Positions 32,889 to 43,548 of a stretch of DNA of 64,000 nt are shown here, piece after piece; within the stretch, counting starts at the first letter, position 1; the number at the start of each line of letters is the position of its first letter. The position numbers were made by a program, and so were the translations under genes. The notes below the pieces were generated by a model. That model saw only the letters and a list, made by a program, of their open reading frames with translations, was not told where the DNA came from and made no database searches. The stretch comes from Dipteris shenzhenensis (lineage: Eukaryota > Polypodiophyta > Polypodiopsida > Gleicheniales): the NCBI GenBank assembly GCA_047967505.1, contig CM106541.1; one strand, written 5' to 3'.

Positions 32889-35211
32889 CTAAACAATCAA
32901 TCTGAATCTGAATTTGATAACTCTACATAATCCTCTAGTGGAACGCTGATGTGGCTCCTGTATGACTCGCTGCCCAACCGTCCGCTGTGTGCCCTCAGGC
33001 AATGCCGGCTCAGATGGGCCAGCCTCATCACCTGCATGAGATGGGCCAGCCTCATCCTGATGAGGAGGAGGGCATGCTGCACGCGCCACTGCTGCCATCT
33101 CTGCATCCCTCGCCTCCTCTATGTACGCGCGTCTCAGCTCCCATAGCCGTGCATCTGTGAATACTCGTGCCTCAAATCCAGAGCGAGTAATCGTCTCTAC
33201 ATGTGAAATACGCTGGTCTCGGCCCCGCCCTAGCTGCTGCTCCACCCACTGCTGCAATGATGTCTGCAGCTCTGCCTCTCGCTCAATCCGGCGTGCCTCC
33301 TCCGCTCGTGCCTCGTCACCTGGCATGAAGTCACCGTACGAAAAGCGGCGTGGAACGCATGATGCAACCACTGATGTATCTGCACCCTCCTGCATCAGCA
33401 ATGCTCTCTGTGCCTCCTCCCTGTAGTGCTCTGTCAGGACTACACGGGCGAATGGATCAACAGCCTGACGATGACCAGGATATAGATCATCCATGCCCAG
33501 TCCTCTGTATGTCGCCACATCAATGTCGGCAAAGCATACCGGGCACACTGAACGTGCCACCATGTGGCGGGTCATGCAGTGGAGATGTGCGATGTGGCCG
33601 CACCCTAGACCAAACCACCCTACGGTGTCAAAGTCCTCGTGGTAGAGGACACAAGTGGAGGTAGGAAGCCTCGCTACGACTGCTGCGTCTATCGGTGTCC
33701 TAGTCGGCACATCTACAAGAGGAGCAGGGTATAGGGCCACACTGGGGTCGATCCTATGGCGCGACGGATCACGACTGATATGCCTCAACTGCAAGATATA
33801 GTGCTCTGCGCGATGGTATGCTATGCGTGTCCGAATCCTCTGCTCCTCCAAATCTGTCTGCAAGAGTCGTATGCGAGACTCCATCTCCTGACGCAAGAGT
33901 CGTACGCGAGACTCCATCTCCTGACGCAATAGATGTGCCTGCAATGCAAACATGTCGCGTACATGGTGAGAATTAACCAAAAAACTTCAGTTCAAAACAC
34001 GCTACAAAAAAATAAACTAACATAATCAAAATAACTAACCTCATCCCTAGACTCGGCCAACACAGCCTCCAACTTTGCAATCCGTCTGTCTCGAGCCTCC
34101 AACTCGTGCTGAGGCGCCGTAGATGTGGGAGGTGGTGTAGATGTGGGACGCTCCATCGATGACCGAGGTGGGGGAGGTGGAATCGCAATAGATCTCGATA
34201 GGGCCGAGACCATGTGCTGCAAGGATGATGCCACTGAATGAACATCTCCCCTAATCTGTCCTCCCACTGCTCGCAGTGCCGGTGCAGGGATGGTGTGCAA
34301 CTCTGGTCCCTCGCGTCGACGCCGAACACCTACAATCTGCCGCTCCTGGCGCCCCATCCTACCACGTCCCGCTCCTGATCCTGGACGGGTACTGAGGTAG
34401 TCCACCCGATGACCAAGGACAAACTCAGCATAAAGCTGCATGGCAAACGACCTCGCTATCTGGCGGTTGTGAGGCAACCGACCACCATTCGCAGCAAGAT
34501 ATCTCGGATAAATGTGTGCTGCTATGATGGGGTGCCTACACCGTAAAATATGCAAGGGGAGCCCTGATCGTGGTCGCTGGCCCTCGCAGGCTGTAAGCCT
34601 ATTTCTGTTCCATTGGAGCAGAATGTGAAGCTCAATGCAGAGACAGGTGAGCTTCTTGAAGATATTACTATGTACAGGCGCATAGTAGGTAGCTTGCTTT
34701 ACATGACCATAACCAGACCAGATTTGAGCTATGCTGTGGGGCTGGTGAGTCAGTTTATGCAGGCACCGAGGAAGCCACATTTGGATGCGGCTAGGCGCAT
34801 ACTGCGGTATGTGAAGTCCACATTGCATTATGGACTGTTTTATGAAGCTGGGTGTGCATTACAGGTACATGGATACACAGATGCTGACTGGGCTGGTAGT
34901 GTCTCAGACAGGAGATCTACTAGTGGTTTTATGTTTTCCCTCTCCCGCTCAAACAACTGTCGAATCGCTCTCCAATCCAAGCCACCACCAGTGATCTCCG
35001 CCTCGGCCTGTGCCTGAAAGCTATCCACAACATCCTCAACTGTCTCCAATCGACTCAGAGCCTCAATAACTGAATCCAGGCTCGCAACCAAGTGAGGGGG
35101 TGCCCTAGCATCCTGCAGTGCCCTCATCTCAGCTCTCAACATCTCTATCTGCATACGAATAGTGGTGCTAGAACCTGTGCGCTGGGGCTGGCGCATGCAC
35201 AAAAAAAACAC
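32889..35211 (-). pseudogene. coiled-coil / RING-H2-like gene inside the 15-kb element
   Basis: Read on the minus strand, the N-terminal part (about 35,160-34,939) is an alpha-helical segment (MQIEMLRAEMRALQDARAPP). It is broken by a 350-bp copia fragment (34,588-34,938). The frame resumes through basic and Pro-rich regions to LEARDRRIAKLEAVLAES. A 101-bp intron (33,939-34,039, GTTAGT...TTGCAG) is followed by a coiled coil with a repeated LLRQEMESR phrase. Then comes a finger CVLYHEDF...CGHIAHLHC, ten residues, CPVC. This equals the RING-H2 spacing C-x1-H-x2-H-x2-C-x10-C-x2-C, but the second Cys is Tyr. The tail exists in two frames; the other frame ends PLEDYVELSNSDSD, so a frameshift is likely near 33,100. 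RING fingers usually mark E3 ubiquitin ligases; activity here is unproven. Confidence 0.55.
34588..34938 (+). pseudogene. fragment of copia reverse transcriptase/RNase H
   Basis: Encodes KPISVPLEQNVKLNAETGEL, then MYRRIVGSLLYMTITRPDLS, LVSQFMQAPRKPHLDAARRI and YTDADWAGSVSDRRSTSGF. These are classic copia motifs in one open frame. There are no LTRs. It lies antisense inside the RING-type gene with abrupt edges, so it is a captured pol piece rather than an element. It corresponds to sequence missing from the deleted copia element at 18,114-19,606, though the same family cannot be proved. Confidence 0.9.
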
Positions 35212-37300
35212 ATGGAAATTAATATTCTATTTGGGTAATGAAAATAATATTCTATTCAATATGACTTATAATCTATTTACGCAATGAAAACTATTTGTAC
35301 GTACTCCTTGATGAGGTAGATCCTATGCACCTACCGACCGGTAGATGGGCCAAATGTGTGGCTCAATATTAATCAATATTATTAATAATTCTTAATTTTG
35401 ATTAGAATTTTTTCACTCTAGTCGTTGCATTTTAAAACTTAGATGTCTCAAGTATTTTCTCCTTATATGTTTCCCTTTTTTCACTTTTTATCCAATATGA
35501 AACTTTTCCACATGTGGTGTAAGGACCACATTGTCCACTAATGGCCCCTATACTAAGGACAGATAGTGGAGAGGTTTGGTTAATAAGACCTTCTTTGAAT
35601 GCTTTACTGCCTTGGGTTTGCAATAGATATGGAGGAGATAGAAGGATACCTAATACATTACTTTGAACGATACACAAGCAAGGCGCATCTAGTATTTCTC
35701 GGACTACACATTAAAAATGAGAGCGGGTTCACACTACAGACCTTTTAAAGTGAGAACTTTGAGAAAATAATTAAGCCTTCTCAATATTATCTATTTTGGT
35801 TGGGCAATCCACCTCAACTACTGGCCATTCCTATAGATCATCACTCGACTTCTAGTTGTAAAAATAGTTTTGGAATGAGATCATCCACATACGTAGCAAC
35901 AACAAAGGGCACAAGATCCCTAGAAGAGGATTCAAAAACTTTGAAAATTAAATCCTTGGATGTCCCTATGCAATGGGAAGGGTTGCATACGATAGCTAAT
36001 GTTAATTTTGGTTGAGCTCAAGTAATAAGCGTCACCGTTGCCTATGGTTGGACTAGCAAGAAAGAGACCACCCTTGCTTACAATGAAACTAGCATATAAT
36101 TCCTTGAGCATGTGGTTGACATTCCATGTGTGACATAGTTTCAACGAGGGAAAGGAGATATGTAGCATCCGCACTATTTTGGTTATGAGGTGGTTCACGT
36201 GATTATTGATACAAAGTCTTTTTGGGAAAACATCTTAGTCGTTTGTAAAAGACAAGATAAATGTTGTTAACATTAGTCATAGGTTTCCCTACGGTGCAAA
36301 AAGGGATGTATGTGTGCCACATGGCGAGCTGCCATGTAGCAAACAACATGGAATGGGATGCTTCAAATGTCGACTCTTGAAGGTTATGGAGTTCTCTCTC
36401 TCTTAAGTCTCTTATCTATGATCATTAAGGGATGATTAGGAGAGATTCAGTCATTAACAGGCTCTATTTGAACTTAGGTCTATAGTTGATCAAAACACTT
36501 GCATATATTAGCATGAATGTGGAATGAATATAGATCCACTAGAGTCCCATGTGCAATGAATGTTAGGTATTCTAGTTAAACTTTCAGTTTCTCTATGGCG
36601 TATTTCTTTCTTCTTATACATATAAGAGAAGTAGATGAATTATGGAACTAGACAACAAACATGATCAAAGTGCTAGATCTAAAGCATGCCATAGTGATAG
36701 CATAAGAATCTCAAACAGTTTATAGGCACAGACCGTAATATTCGAGTTCTTGAAGACCCATCCAAATATTCTCAATCTTGTAATATTCTTTTTTCAGTTA
36801 TGCTAGAGTCTATGCATAACTTAGAAGAATTAGACATTTGCAACTCCATGTCTTCTTAAGGTCTAAGCCACTATTTCATGTCTTCTTAAGGGATATTGAA
36901 GATTTGGACTAAGCCACTATCTAGGCATTTCCAAGCTATAGCCTTATCATGCATGCTTAGTCTAATCAATCTATTGACTAATAGGGGACATATGCCTTCA
37001 ACTTATTTCCTAGTAGAATCGATCCTTACTAATTGCCAAATAGTTAAAGGATGATTTATCATTAGTAATTTCCCAATATATTAGGGATGATTACCCAAGC
37101 TTAAACCTAGTTTCCTTCTAAAGAACTTGCTTGTCCCAAAGTGTCTAGTCAACTTCAAGCTTTGGTCACCAACCATGTCACTAGTCAATCTTTAATGTCC
37201 AACTCCAATAGTTGACTAGTAGGTTTATGTTTGTGTATTAATTCGATAAGTCGAGCGAGTCTTATACAAAATGTCTTATTAATTTGATAAGTCGAGCGAG
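35212..37300. other. no gene seen
   Basis: About 2.1 kb of A/T-rich sequence in the 15-kb element. Short frames here (for example 35,800-36,015 plus) have no recognisable motifs. A small palindrome ctaccgaccggtag lies near 35,331. Confidence 0.45.
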
Positions 37301-37309
37301 TCTTGTGCC

Positions 37310-38780
37310 TCATTAAACGTTTTTTAAATTTAAAATTTTCACATTTTAAATGTCGTAATTCAAAAAAAATTAATAATTTACAAATGCATTTCAAATTTAT
37401 AAATACTTAAAAATTATTCCTATGAACGTTTTTTATTTAATAGAAAGAGCTCTATTTAACAAAAAAAAATCTCATTTCACATTTTAAATAAAAAATGTCA
37501 TAATTTACAAATTTCAAAAAAACATTAAAATGCATTATAAATTTTGAAATTTTTTATAATTTTCCTTATGAACTAAAATTTAATTAAATTCTACCAAAAA
37601 GAAAATGCTACATTAAAAAAACAGAAATATAGAACTCCTAATTCAAAAATTTTAAAAAAATTTACAAATGCATTTCAAAATTATAATATTTTATAATTAT
37701 TAATATGAACGTTTTTTTAAAATACAATTTCATATAAAAAAGTCTATTTTGAAAATACAATTTCATTTTCACATTTTAAATAAAAAATGTCATAATTCAT
37801 AAATTTCAAAAAAACATTATATTGCATTTCAAATTTAGAAAATTTTTATTATTTCTCTTTTAACCTAAAATTTTTTATTATTTCTCTTTTAAATTCTACC
37901 TCATAAAAAAAACAGAAATATTTAACATTTTCACATTTTTAATAAAAAAAGCCTCATTAAACGATTTTTAAATTTAAAAATTTCACATTTTAAATTATAA
38001 ATGTCGTAATTTAAAAATTAAAAAATAAAATTTACAAATGCATTTGAAATTTATAAATATTTTATAATTATTAATATGAACTTTTTTTATTTACTAAAAA
38101 AGGCTCTATTTAAAAAAAATAATTAATTTTCACATTTTAAATAAAAAATCTCGTAATTTATAAATTTAAGAAAAACTAAATTTATAATGCATTTTATAAT
38201 TTTTCTTATAAACTAAAATTTTAAATTACGTTTTTTAAAATTAAAATTTTCACATTTTAAATGATAAATGTCGTAATTTAATAATTAAAAAAAAAATTTT
38301 ACAACTACATTTCAAATTTATAAATATTTTATAATTAACTGCAATCAACGTTTTTTTATTTACTAAAAAAAGCTCTATTTAAAAAAAAAAAATTAATTTT
38401 CACATTTTAAATAAAAAATCTCGTAATTTATAAATTTAAGAAAAACTAAATTTATAATGCATTTTATATTTTTTCTTATTAACTAAAATTTTAAATTACG
38501 TTTTTTAAAATTAAAATTTTCACATTTTAAATTATAAATGTCGTTATTTAAAAATTTAAAAAAAAAAATTTCAACTACATTTCAATTTTATAAATATTTT
38601 ATAATTAATAATATCAACGTTTTTTTATTTACTAAAAAAAGCTCTATTTAAAAAAAAAATTTAATTTTCACATTTTAAATAAAAAATCCCGTAATTCATA
38701 AATTTCAGAAAAACATTAAAATTTCAGAAAAACATTAAAATGCATTTTATAATTTTTCTTTTAAACTAAAATTAAATCAA
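37310..38780. repeat. very A/T-rich tandem array, period about 270 bp
   Basis: Units start acgttttttaaaattaaaattttcacattttaaat (with divergence) at about 37,315, 37,960, 38,227 and 38,497, and contain a second 'ttttcacattttaaataaaaaat' word. The last two spacings are 267 and 270 bp. It may serve as a matrix-attachment-like or simply decaying region; there is no coding. Confidence 0.7.
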
Positions 38781-38782
38781 AT

Positions 38783-38851
38783 TCTACATAAAAGAAAATG
38801 CTACATAAAAGAAAATGCTACATAAAAGAAAATGCTACACAAAAGAAAATG
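38783..38851. repeat. 18-bp minisatellite
   Basis: About four copies of 'tacataaaagaaaatgc' in tandem, the last with acacaaaag, just before the right palindrome cluster. Confidence 0.85.
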
Positions 38852-38972
38852 CCAACCTGGACTCTCCCGCTCCTGCTCCGTCCATCTCCGTCGAACTCCG
38901 TTCGTCGCTCTCCGTCGCTCGCGCTCTTCCGTCGAAGTCCGGCAAATCCGAAATCGGTGAATGAGGCAGAGC

Positions 38973-39660
38973 TCGATCGAGGTATGCGGAATGAGGGGGG
39001 TCGCTCTCCTTTTATAATAAAAATTAGGGTTTACCTACCTCGATCGAGGTATTCTTTCCATGCGCATACATCACGGTACATATACCTCGATCGAGGTATT
39101 GGCATGCCACGATACCTCGATCGAGGTATTCTTGACATAACCATGCATCTCGTTGGCATGCCACAATACCTCGATCGAGGTATTCTTTCCATGCGCATAC
39201 ATCTCGGCACATATACCTCGATCGAGGTATGGCCATGCCACGATACCTCGATCGAGGTATTGTGACATGCCCATACATCTCGGTACATCCACGTCGATGG
39301 AGGTTTTGACATGCCACGATACCTCGATCGTGGTGTGTTGGCGGAAACGGGATGCCAAGTCATGTGTCCACGATACCTCGATCGAGGTATGTCATCCGCC
39401 CTGTTGGCCGCCCTTTCGGATGGCACATACCTCGATCGAGGTATGCTGGACATGCCACGTGACCTCGATCGAGGTTGAGCTGGATGGCCACAATACCTCG
39501 ACGAGGTAGATGTGGCATGTGTAGCTGGCCTGCCAGCAAACCTCGATCGAGGTACAGGCTCGGTTCGGCAAAAAAGCTAGGTACCTCGATCGAGGTATGG
39601 GCTAGGCTCGGTTGTGCTCGTGTGTGATTTTCATTGGAGCTTATACCTCGATCGAGGTAT
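38973..39660. repeat. right palindrome cluster (about 16 x TACCTCGATCGAGGTA)
   Basis: About sixteen copies of the palindrome or close variants, 30-70 bp apart, separated by related but diverged spacers (ggcatgccac, cttccatgcgcatacatc). Most copies are exact over the central CCTCGATCGAGG. Position just inside the terminus matches the subterminal binding-site arrays known from other DNA transposons (inference). Confidence 0.92.
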
Positions 39661-39757
39661 AGGAGACCGAAGCAAAACTTTTGTATTTTCACTCGAGCGG
39701 GTGTCACACTCACCCGAAAGTGGTCCGGAAGTGGACACCCTTAGCTTGCTACCTCCC

Positions 39758-41677
39758 TGTGATGGGAAGAACGAACGGGGATGATATTGAATGTTCATAT
39801 GCTCTAGCTAGTTTATTGAAGTCAAGCGATGTCATTGGGATACTAAGGGACCCAAGACACAAGTGCCTACATGTGCAAGTTGCTGAGGAGGTGATGAAGG
39901 ACTTCAAGGATATTGTGGATGCAAAGGAGATGCTTGCAGCTTGTGATACTGCCGGTGTAGGCTATGAAGCTTACACATCTATTTTCAAAATTTTCAAGTC
40001 TTCTATTTTGGGAAATTATAAGAAGTCTACAGTGCCCCTACCCACACCTTGGTCTTTGAGACGTGCATGGTGAGAAACAAACCAATGTGCAAGAGAAATG
40101 CTTGGAGGGTACCATTGCGTAAGGGGCACAATGACTTGGAAGAGTAAAAAGAAATATGGATTGCAAACCTTTGAGATGAATGCTTTCAACAATGTCTACT
40201 TAGATGTTGAGAAACTGCAACAAGCAATGGTCAAATTCTATGGCATGAGAGAAGATGGTAAGAGGAAATACATTATAGCATTGCACTTTACTTAGTTCAT
40301 TTCCTATATCATGTTTATCCTAACGATTTTTCTCTTTTGTTGTACAGATTGCAATGGAAAGCTCATATTTGTCATCAAAATGGATGAAGCTCAATTGGTG
40401 AAAGAACACAAGTTAGAGAGAGTCAGCATTTGCATTATGAATAAATCCTTAGCCTTTGTTCAAGGGGATGAAGAAGTAGAGCAAGATTTCTCAGTGCAAT
40501 CAAAGAAAGATATATGGTGGCTTGCAGCATTTGAGACTCCAAAAGAGTGCCATAAAACATTGAAGTGGGTTCTAAATAGAACAAGAATCCCATCGACCAT
40601 CCAAAGACACTCCAAAGACAAGAGGAAGGGCAAACATTGATAGTCGATGGCCATGGAACCTTTAAGTTGAATGGCATCTTGTTGGTAATTTGAAAACCCT
40701 CAAGTGCTTGCATGTGGTTGTGATACACGGGCAAATGCAATGAACACATGCCTTTATTGCATGTGTTCGCAATGTAAGCAAAAGGCTGGCTTACAATGGG
40801 AGAATGGCATTCTATCTTGTAGCCAAACGCAAGCTCCCAATTGCGACAAGAAGGATCCAAAGTGGGATCCGATCTTGCCCATCCCACTTGAGAGAGTACA
40901 CATAGTCCATGGGTGGAGGGAAGGCAAGGAGATTCCTATCAAACCACAATCTCAACAGACAAACATACATTATCTCAAAGTAGTTTGGGTTGGGAATACT
41001 GGAAAGCATTGTGTGAATGCATGACCAATAAGGCTTCTCATCCTCAAGTAGCAACTTTGAGAGCTAAAGTATGGACAAAGGTAGATGCATTGATAAAATT
41101 GCTTCACCAGGTTCAAATCGATGAGATGTATCATGAAAGGTTTAGGATGGCTATGAAAGAGTTTATGCAATTAATGGTGAAAGCATGGGGGGGTCGCACA
41201 TTATGCATTACATGGTAATCTTGGCACCATCGTAATATTTAGCACTTGCTTTATAAACAGTTTTTGTTTCTGATTTGATTCTCATCAGGTTTGCATCATA
41301 TTCTCTATGCACACGGACCATGGTTTGTACAAAATTGGGGTCCTTTGTCAATTTGGAATACACAAGTGATGGAGAAGTTACACTATAGAGCCAAGGCAGC
41401 CTACTTCAAGAACTCAAGGCATGGTGGTGGTGTCACTCACAGCAATGCATTGCATGAGATGTTCGACTGGTTTTTTAGATGTTTACTAGGAAGGATGTTG
41501 AAGTCTCAAAAGGCAAAGGCATCAGAACTTACAAAAGCAGTTCAAATTGTATCAAAGAATAGAAAGCATAGTGCTTGGAAAGCATCCATAGGGAGTCAAG
41601 GAGTTGCAGGTTGGTTGCAAGCTAGAGTGAGAGAAGGGAGCAGATGGGTCCAACCACCAACAGAAGCTATGGTGTAA
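39758..41677 (+). pseudogene. gene A, 3' part (unassigned transposase-like gene)
   Basis: Continues gene A after the 15-kb insertion: MGRTNGDDIECSYALASLLK, then about 40,340-40,600 IKMDEAQLVKEHKLERVSIC, DFSVQSKKDIWWLAAFE and CHKTLKWVLNRTRIPSTIQ. About 40,735 has RANAMNTCLYCMCSQCKQKA, a probable zinc-binding cluster. About 41,290 has HHILYAHGPWFVQNWGPLSI and EKLHYRAKAAYFKNS. The order (LERV..IMN, SVQS..I..LA.FE, ANA..CLYC, then a C-terminal H..GPxxVxxW..L) resembles large transposase-like proteins of unclear class. Frameshifts and stops (near 40,073 and 40,640) separate the blocks. An intron with GTAATC...CATCAG ends is plausible at about 41,216-41,288. The last frame ends at 41,677. Confidence 0.6.
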
Positions 41678-41769
41678 TTGTATACAAATATGAAATAAAT
41701 ATATTGCTTATTTTGACCACAATTTGTGTACTCTCTTTAATATCTTGCTTATTTTGATAATTTTTGTAC

Positions 41770-41985
41770 TCACACGACGTTGGGGAAAGTGGGGACATGG
41801 TGAAGGAGGGAGGAGAGAAGGGAGGGGCAAGGGGAGGGATGGACTAGTAGCAAGGGTGGGGGAAGGGGGGGATGGGGGGTATGGGGGAGGGCGACGGGTG
41901 TGGGCAGGGCAAGTAGGAAGAGGGAAAGGGGGGGGAGGGCGATGAGGGTGGGCGGGTGGAGGGGTTAGGGCAGGGGTAGGGGGCA
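41770..41985 (+). repeat. G-rich tract, possible G-quadruplex region
   Basis: About 200 bp with many GGG to GGGGGG runs (ggggaagggggggatggggggt). It lies just upstream of the H3-like gene and could be its leader or promoter, or simply low-complexity sequence. Confidence 0.6.
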
Positions 41986-42076
41986 CGATGAAACCCTAAA
42001 TGTAATTAAAAGGGATGTCAAAACATGATGGGCTCTTTAAAAACGTTTAAAAAAAAACCCTAACTCTCATTATTCA

Positions 42077-43101
42077 ATGGCGAGAGTGAAGAACACTGCT
42101 AGACCCACTAGACTCCGCCTCCACCCTTCCTTCCCTAGCTCCACCACCTCCATGGCATCCGTGTACATGAACCTATCCGGGTCTGGTGGTGCCTCCCCCA
42201 ACTCCCCCAAGTCTTGTGAGCCCACTTCCCAGTCTCTTGAGCCTTCTCCTCCTCCCAAGTCCCATGAGTCCACTCCCCAGCCCCAAGAGCATGAGCCTTC
42301 CCCTCAGTCTTCTCCCCAGCCTTCCCCTCAGCCTCAGCCTCAGCCTGACCCTCAACCTTCCCCTTAGCCTTCCCCTCAGCCTCAGCCTCATCCTGACCCT
42401 CAGCCTTCCCCTCAGCCTTCCCCTCAACCTTCCCCTTAGCCTTCCCCTCGGTCTTCCCCTCCCCATGAGAGCCCTCTCCCGATCAAACAAAATGTGTTCG
42501 ATAACCTCTCAGATATAGAGAGGCTTCCTGAGAGCCAACAGACTACCAAGAAGAGCACCATCTTCCCTCTCCCAGAGATATAGCCCATCGTAGAGATGAC
42601 CCCTGTGCCCATGATGAGGGTAAAGTAGACTCCAAGGAAGCCCCATGGCAAAGAAGGCCAAAGCTCCAGACGTCAGCGAGAGGAGGACTCGAAGGAGGAC
42701 CAATGCAGACAGGAGCAACAGAAGAAGTTCAAGGCAGACAGGAGGCTGTGGGAAGGTGTTCGGGTACCTGTAAGGCCCCACCAAGAGTCAAGAAGCTATA
42801 TAGAGTAAAGCCAGGAGCAGGGGCCTTGAGGGAGATCAAGAAAATGCATAAGACCACCAACAACTTGATCCTACGTGCTCCCTTCCAACGTGTGGTATGG
42901 GAGATAGCATAGGGATACAAGGACGACATGCGCTTCAGCACAAGAGCTATGGGGGCACTCCAGGAGGCTGCAAAGCAAGTGACCACCACTCTATTTGAGG
43001 ACGCCAACTTGTGTGCCATCCATGCAAAGCGCATCACAGTCATGGACAAGGACATGGCTCTCGCGAAGCGGCTACGGAGTGACCCAAGTTTGAAGCCCTA
43101 G
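42077..43101 (+). pseudogene. histone H3-like gene with long Pro/Ser/Gln-rich tail, decayed
   Basis: Starts MARVKNTARPTR, close to the H3 tail start ARTKQTAR. A tail of about 200 residues rich in SPQPQP repeats follows. The histone fold is in another frame (42,808-43,101): KPGAGALREIKKMHKTTNN, PFQRVVWEIA, then stop TAG at 42,910, [20 protein letters not shown], and [20 protein letters not shown] ending [13 protein letters not shown]. Nearly all core H3 positions are recognisable. Loop 1 (YKDDMRF) has no insertion, so it is not a typical CENH3, although the tail and divergence are CENH3-like. Stops in the tail (42,365 and 42,437) and in the fold are all TAG where CAG is expected. There are no introns. 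It lies between genes A and B inside the inverted-repeat element. Confidence 0.85.
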
Positions 43102-43290
43102 ATTCTCTTGCAGCCCACTCTTAGGACTTAGACCACACCTTGCCCTTGAAGGCACTATCTTGTATCTAAGGCCCATGGGCCGATTTTTTTAAATAAAATA
43201 TATTGACATTCTCTACAGTATCGCATTGTTGTATATTTTCCATTTCAATGCTTGCAGTAAATTATCATTTTAATGTAAGTTTTGAATTCT

Positions 43291-43548
43291 ATCAAATCCT
43301 GAAAGAATTTCACCATCGCATAGAAAAGAAAAGTGTCCGGCATGTCGTTAGGACCCCAGAAAGCCCAAAACCTGCCACGATGCAAATTTGGCATTCTAGA
43401 CTTGCCAGAATGCCCAAATTCGCACCGTGGCAAGTCCACAATGCCCAAATTTGCACCGTGATGGGTTTTGGGCTTTCTGAGGTCTTGGCAACATGTCGGA
43501 CACTTTTCCCTTCTGCACGACGATAGTGAAATTCCTTTAGGATTTGAT
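43291..43548. repeat. foldback element of 258 bp
   Basis: The arms start atcaaatcctgaaagaattt and end in its near-exact inverse. They pair over about 95 bp each, including 'cagaaagcccaaaac'. The centre holds direct repeats of 'aatgcccaaattcgcaccgtg'. No clear target duplication. It is probably a MITE. Confidence 0.85.

Larger units (their letters stand above)
24608..39757 (+). mobile_element. 15.15-kb DNA transposon, Sola-like (tentative)
   Basis: The termini are GGGAAGTAGC and GCTACCTCCC. A perfect 22-bp inverted repeat (GTAGCAAGCTAAGGGTGTCC and on) spans 24,613-24,634 and 39,731-39,752, flanked by the 4-bp duplication TGTG. It contains a two-exon DDE transposase (26,247-29,147), two adjacent satellites, the second with telomere words (29,450-31,380), and a minus-strand RING-H2-like gene (32,889-35,211). 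An A/T-rich array (37,310-38,780) and palindrome clusters near each end complete it. A 4-bp duplication is reported for Sola elements, but assignment rests on motif memory. The element may be a composite enlarged by later insertions. Confidence 0.75.

Noticed and set aside
38973-39660. Palindrome cluster considered as a CRISPR-like array
   Set aside because: Spacing is irregular, spacers are related to each other, and the setting is a plant transposon terminus.
39024-39713. Frames of 95-155 codons in the palindrome cluster repeating YLDRGI / TSIEV
   Set aside because: They are the palindrome TACCTCGATCGAGGTA read in different frames, not a repeat protein.
42808-43101. Calling the H3-like fold a true CENH3
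   Set aside because: Loop 1 lacks the extra residue usual in CENH3; the divergence and long tail alone do not decide.
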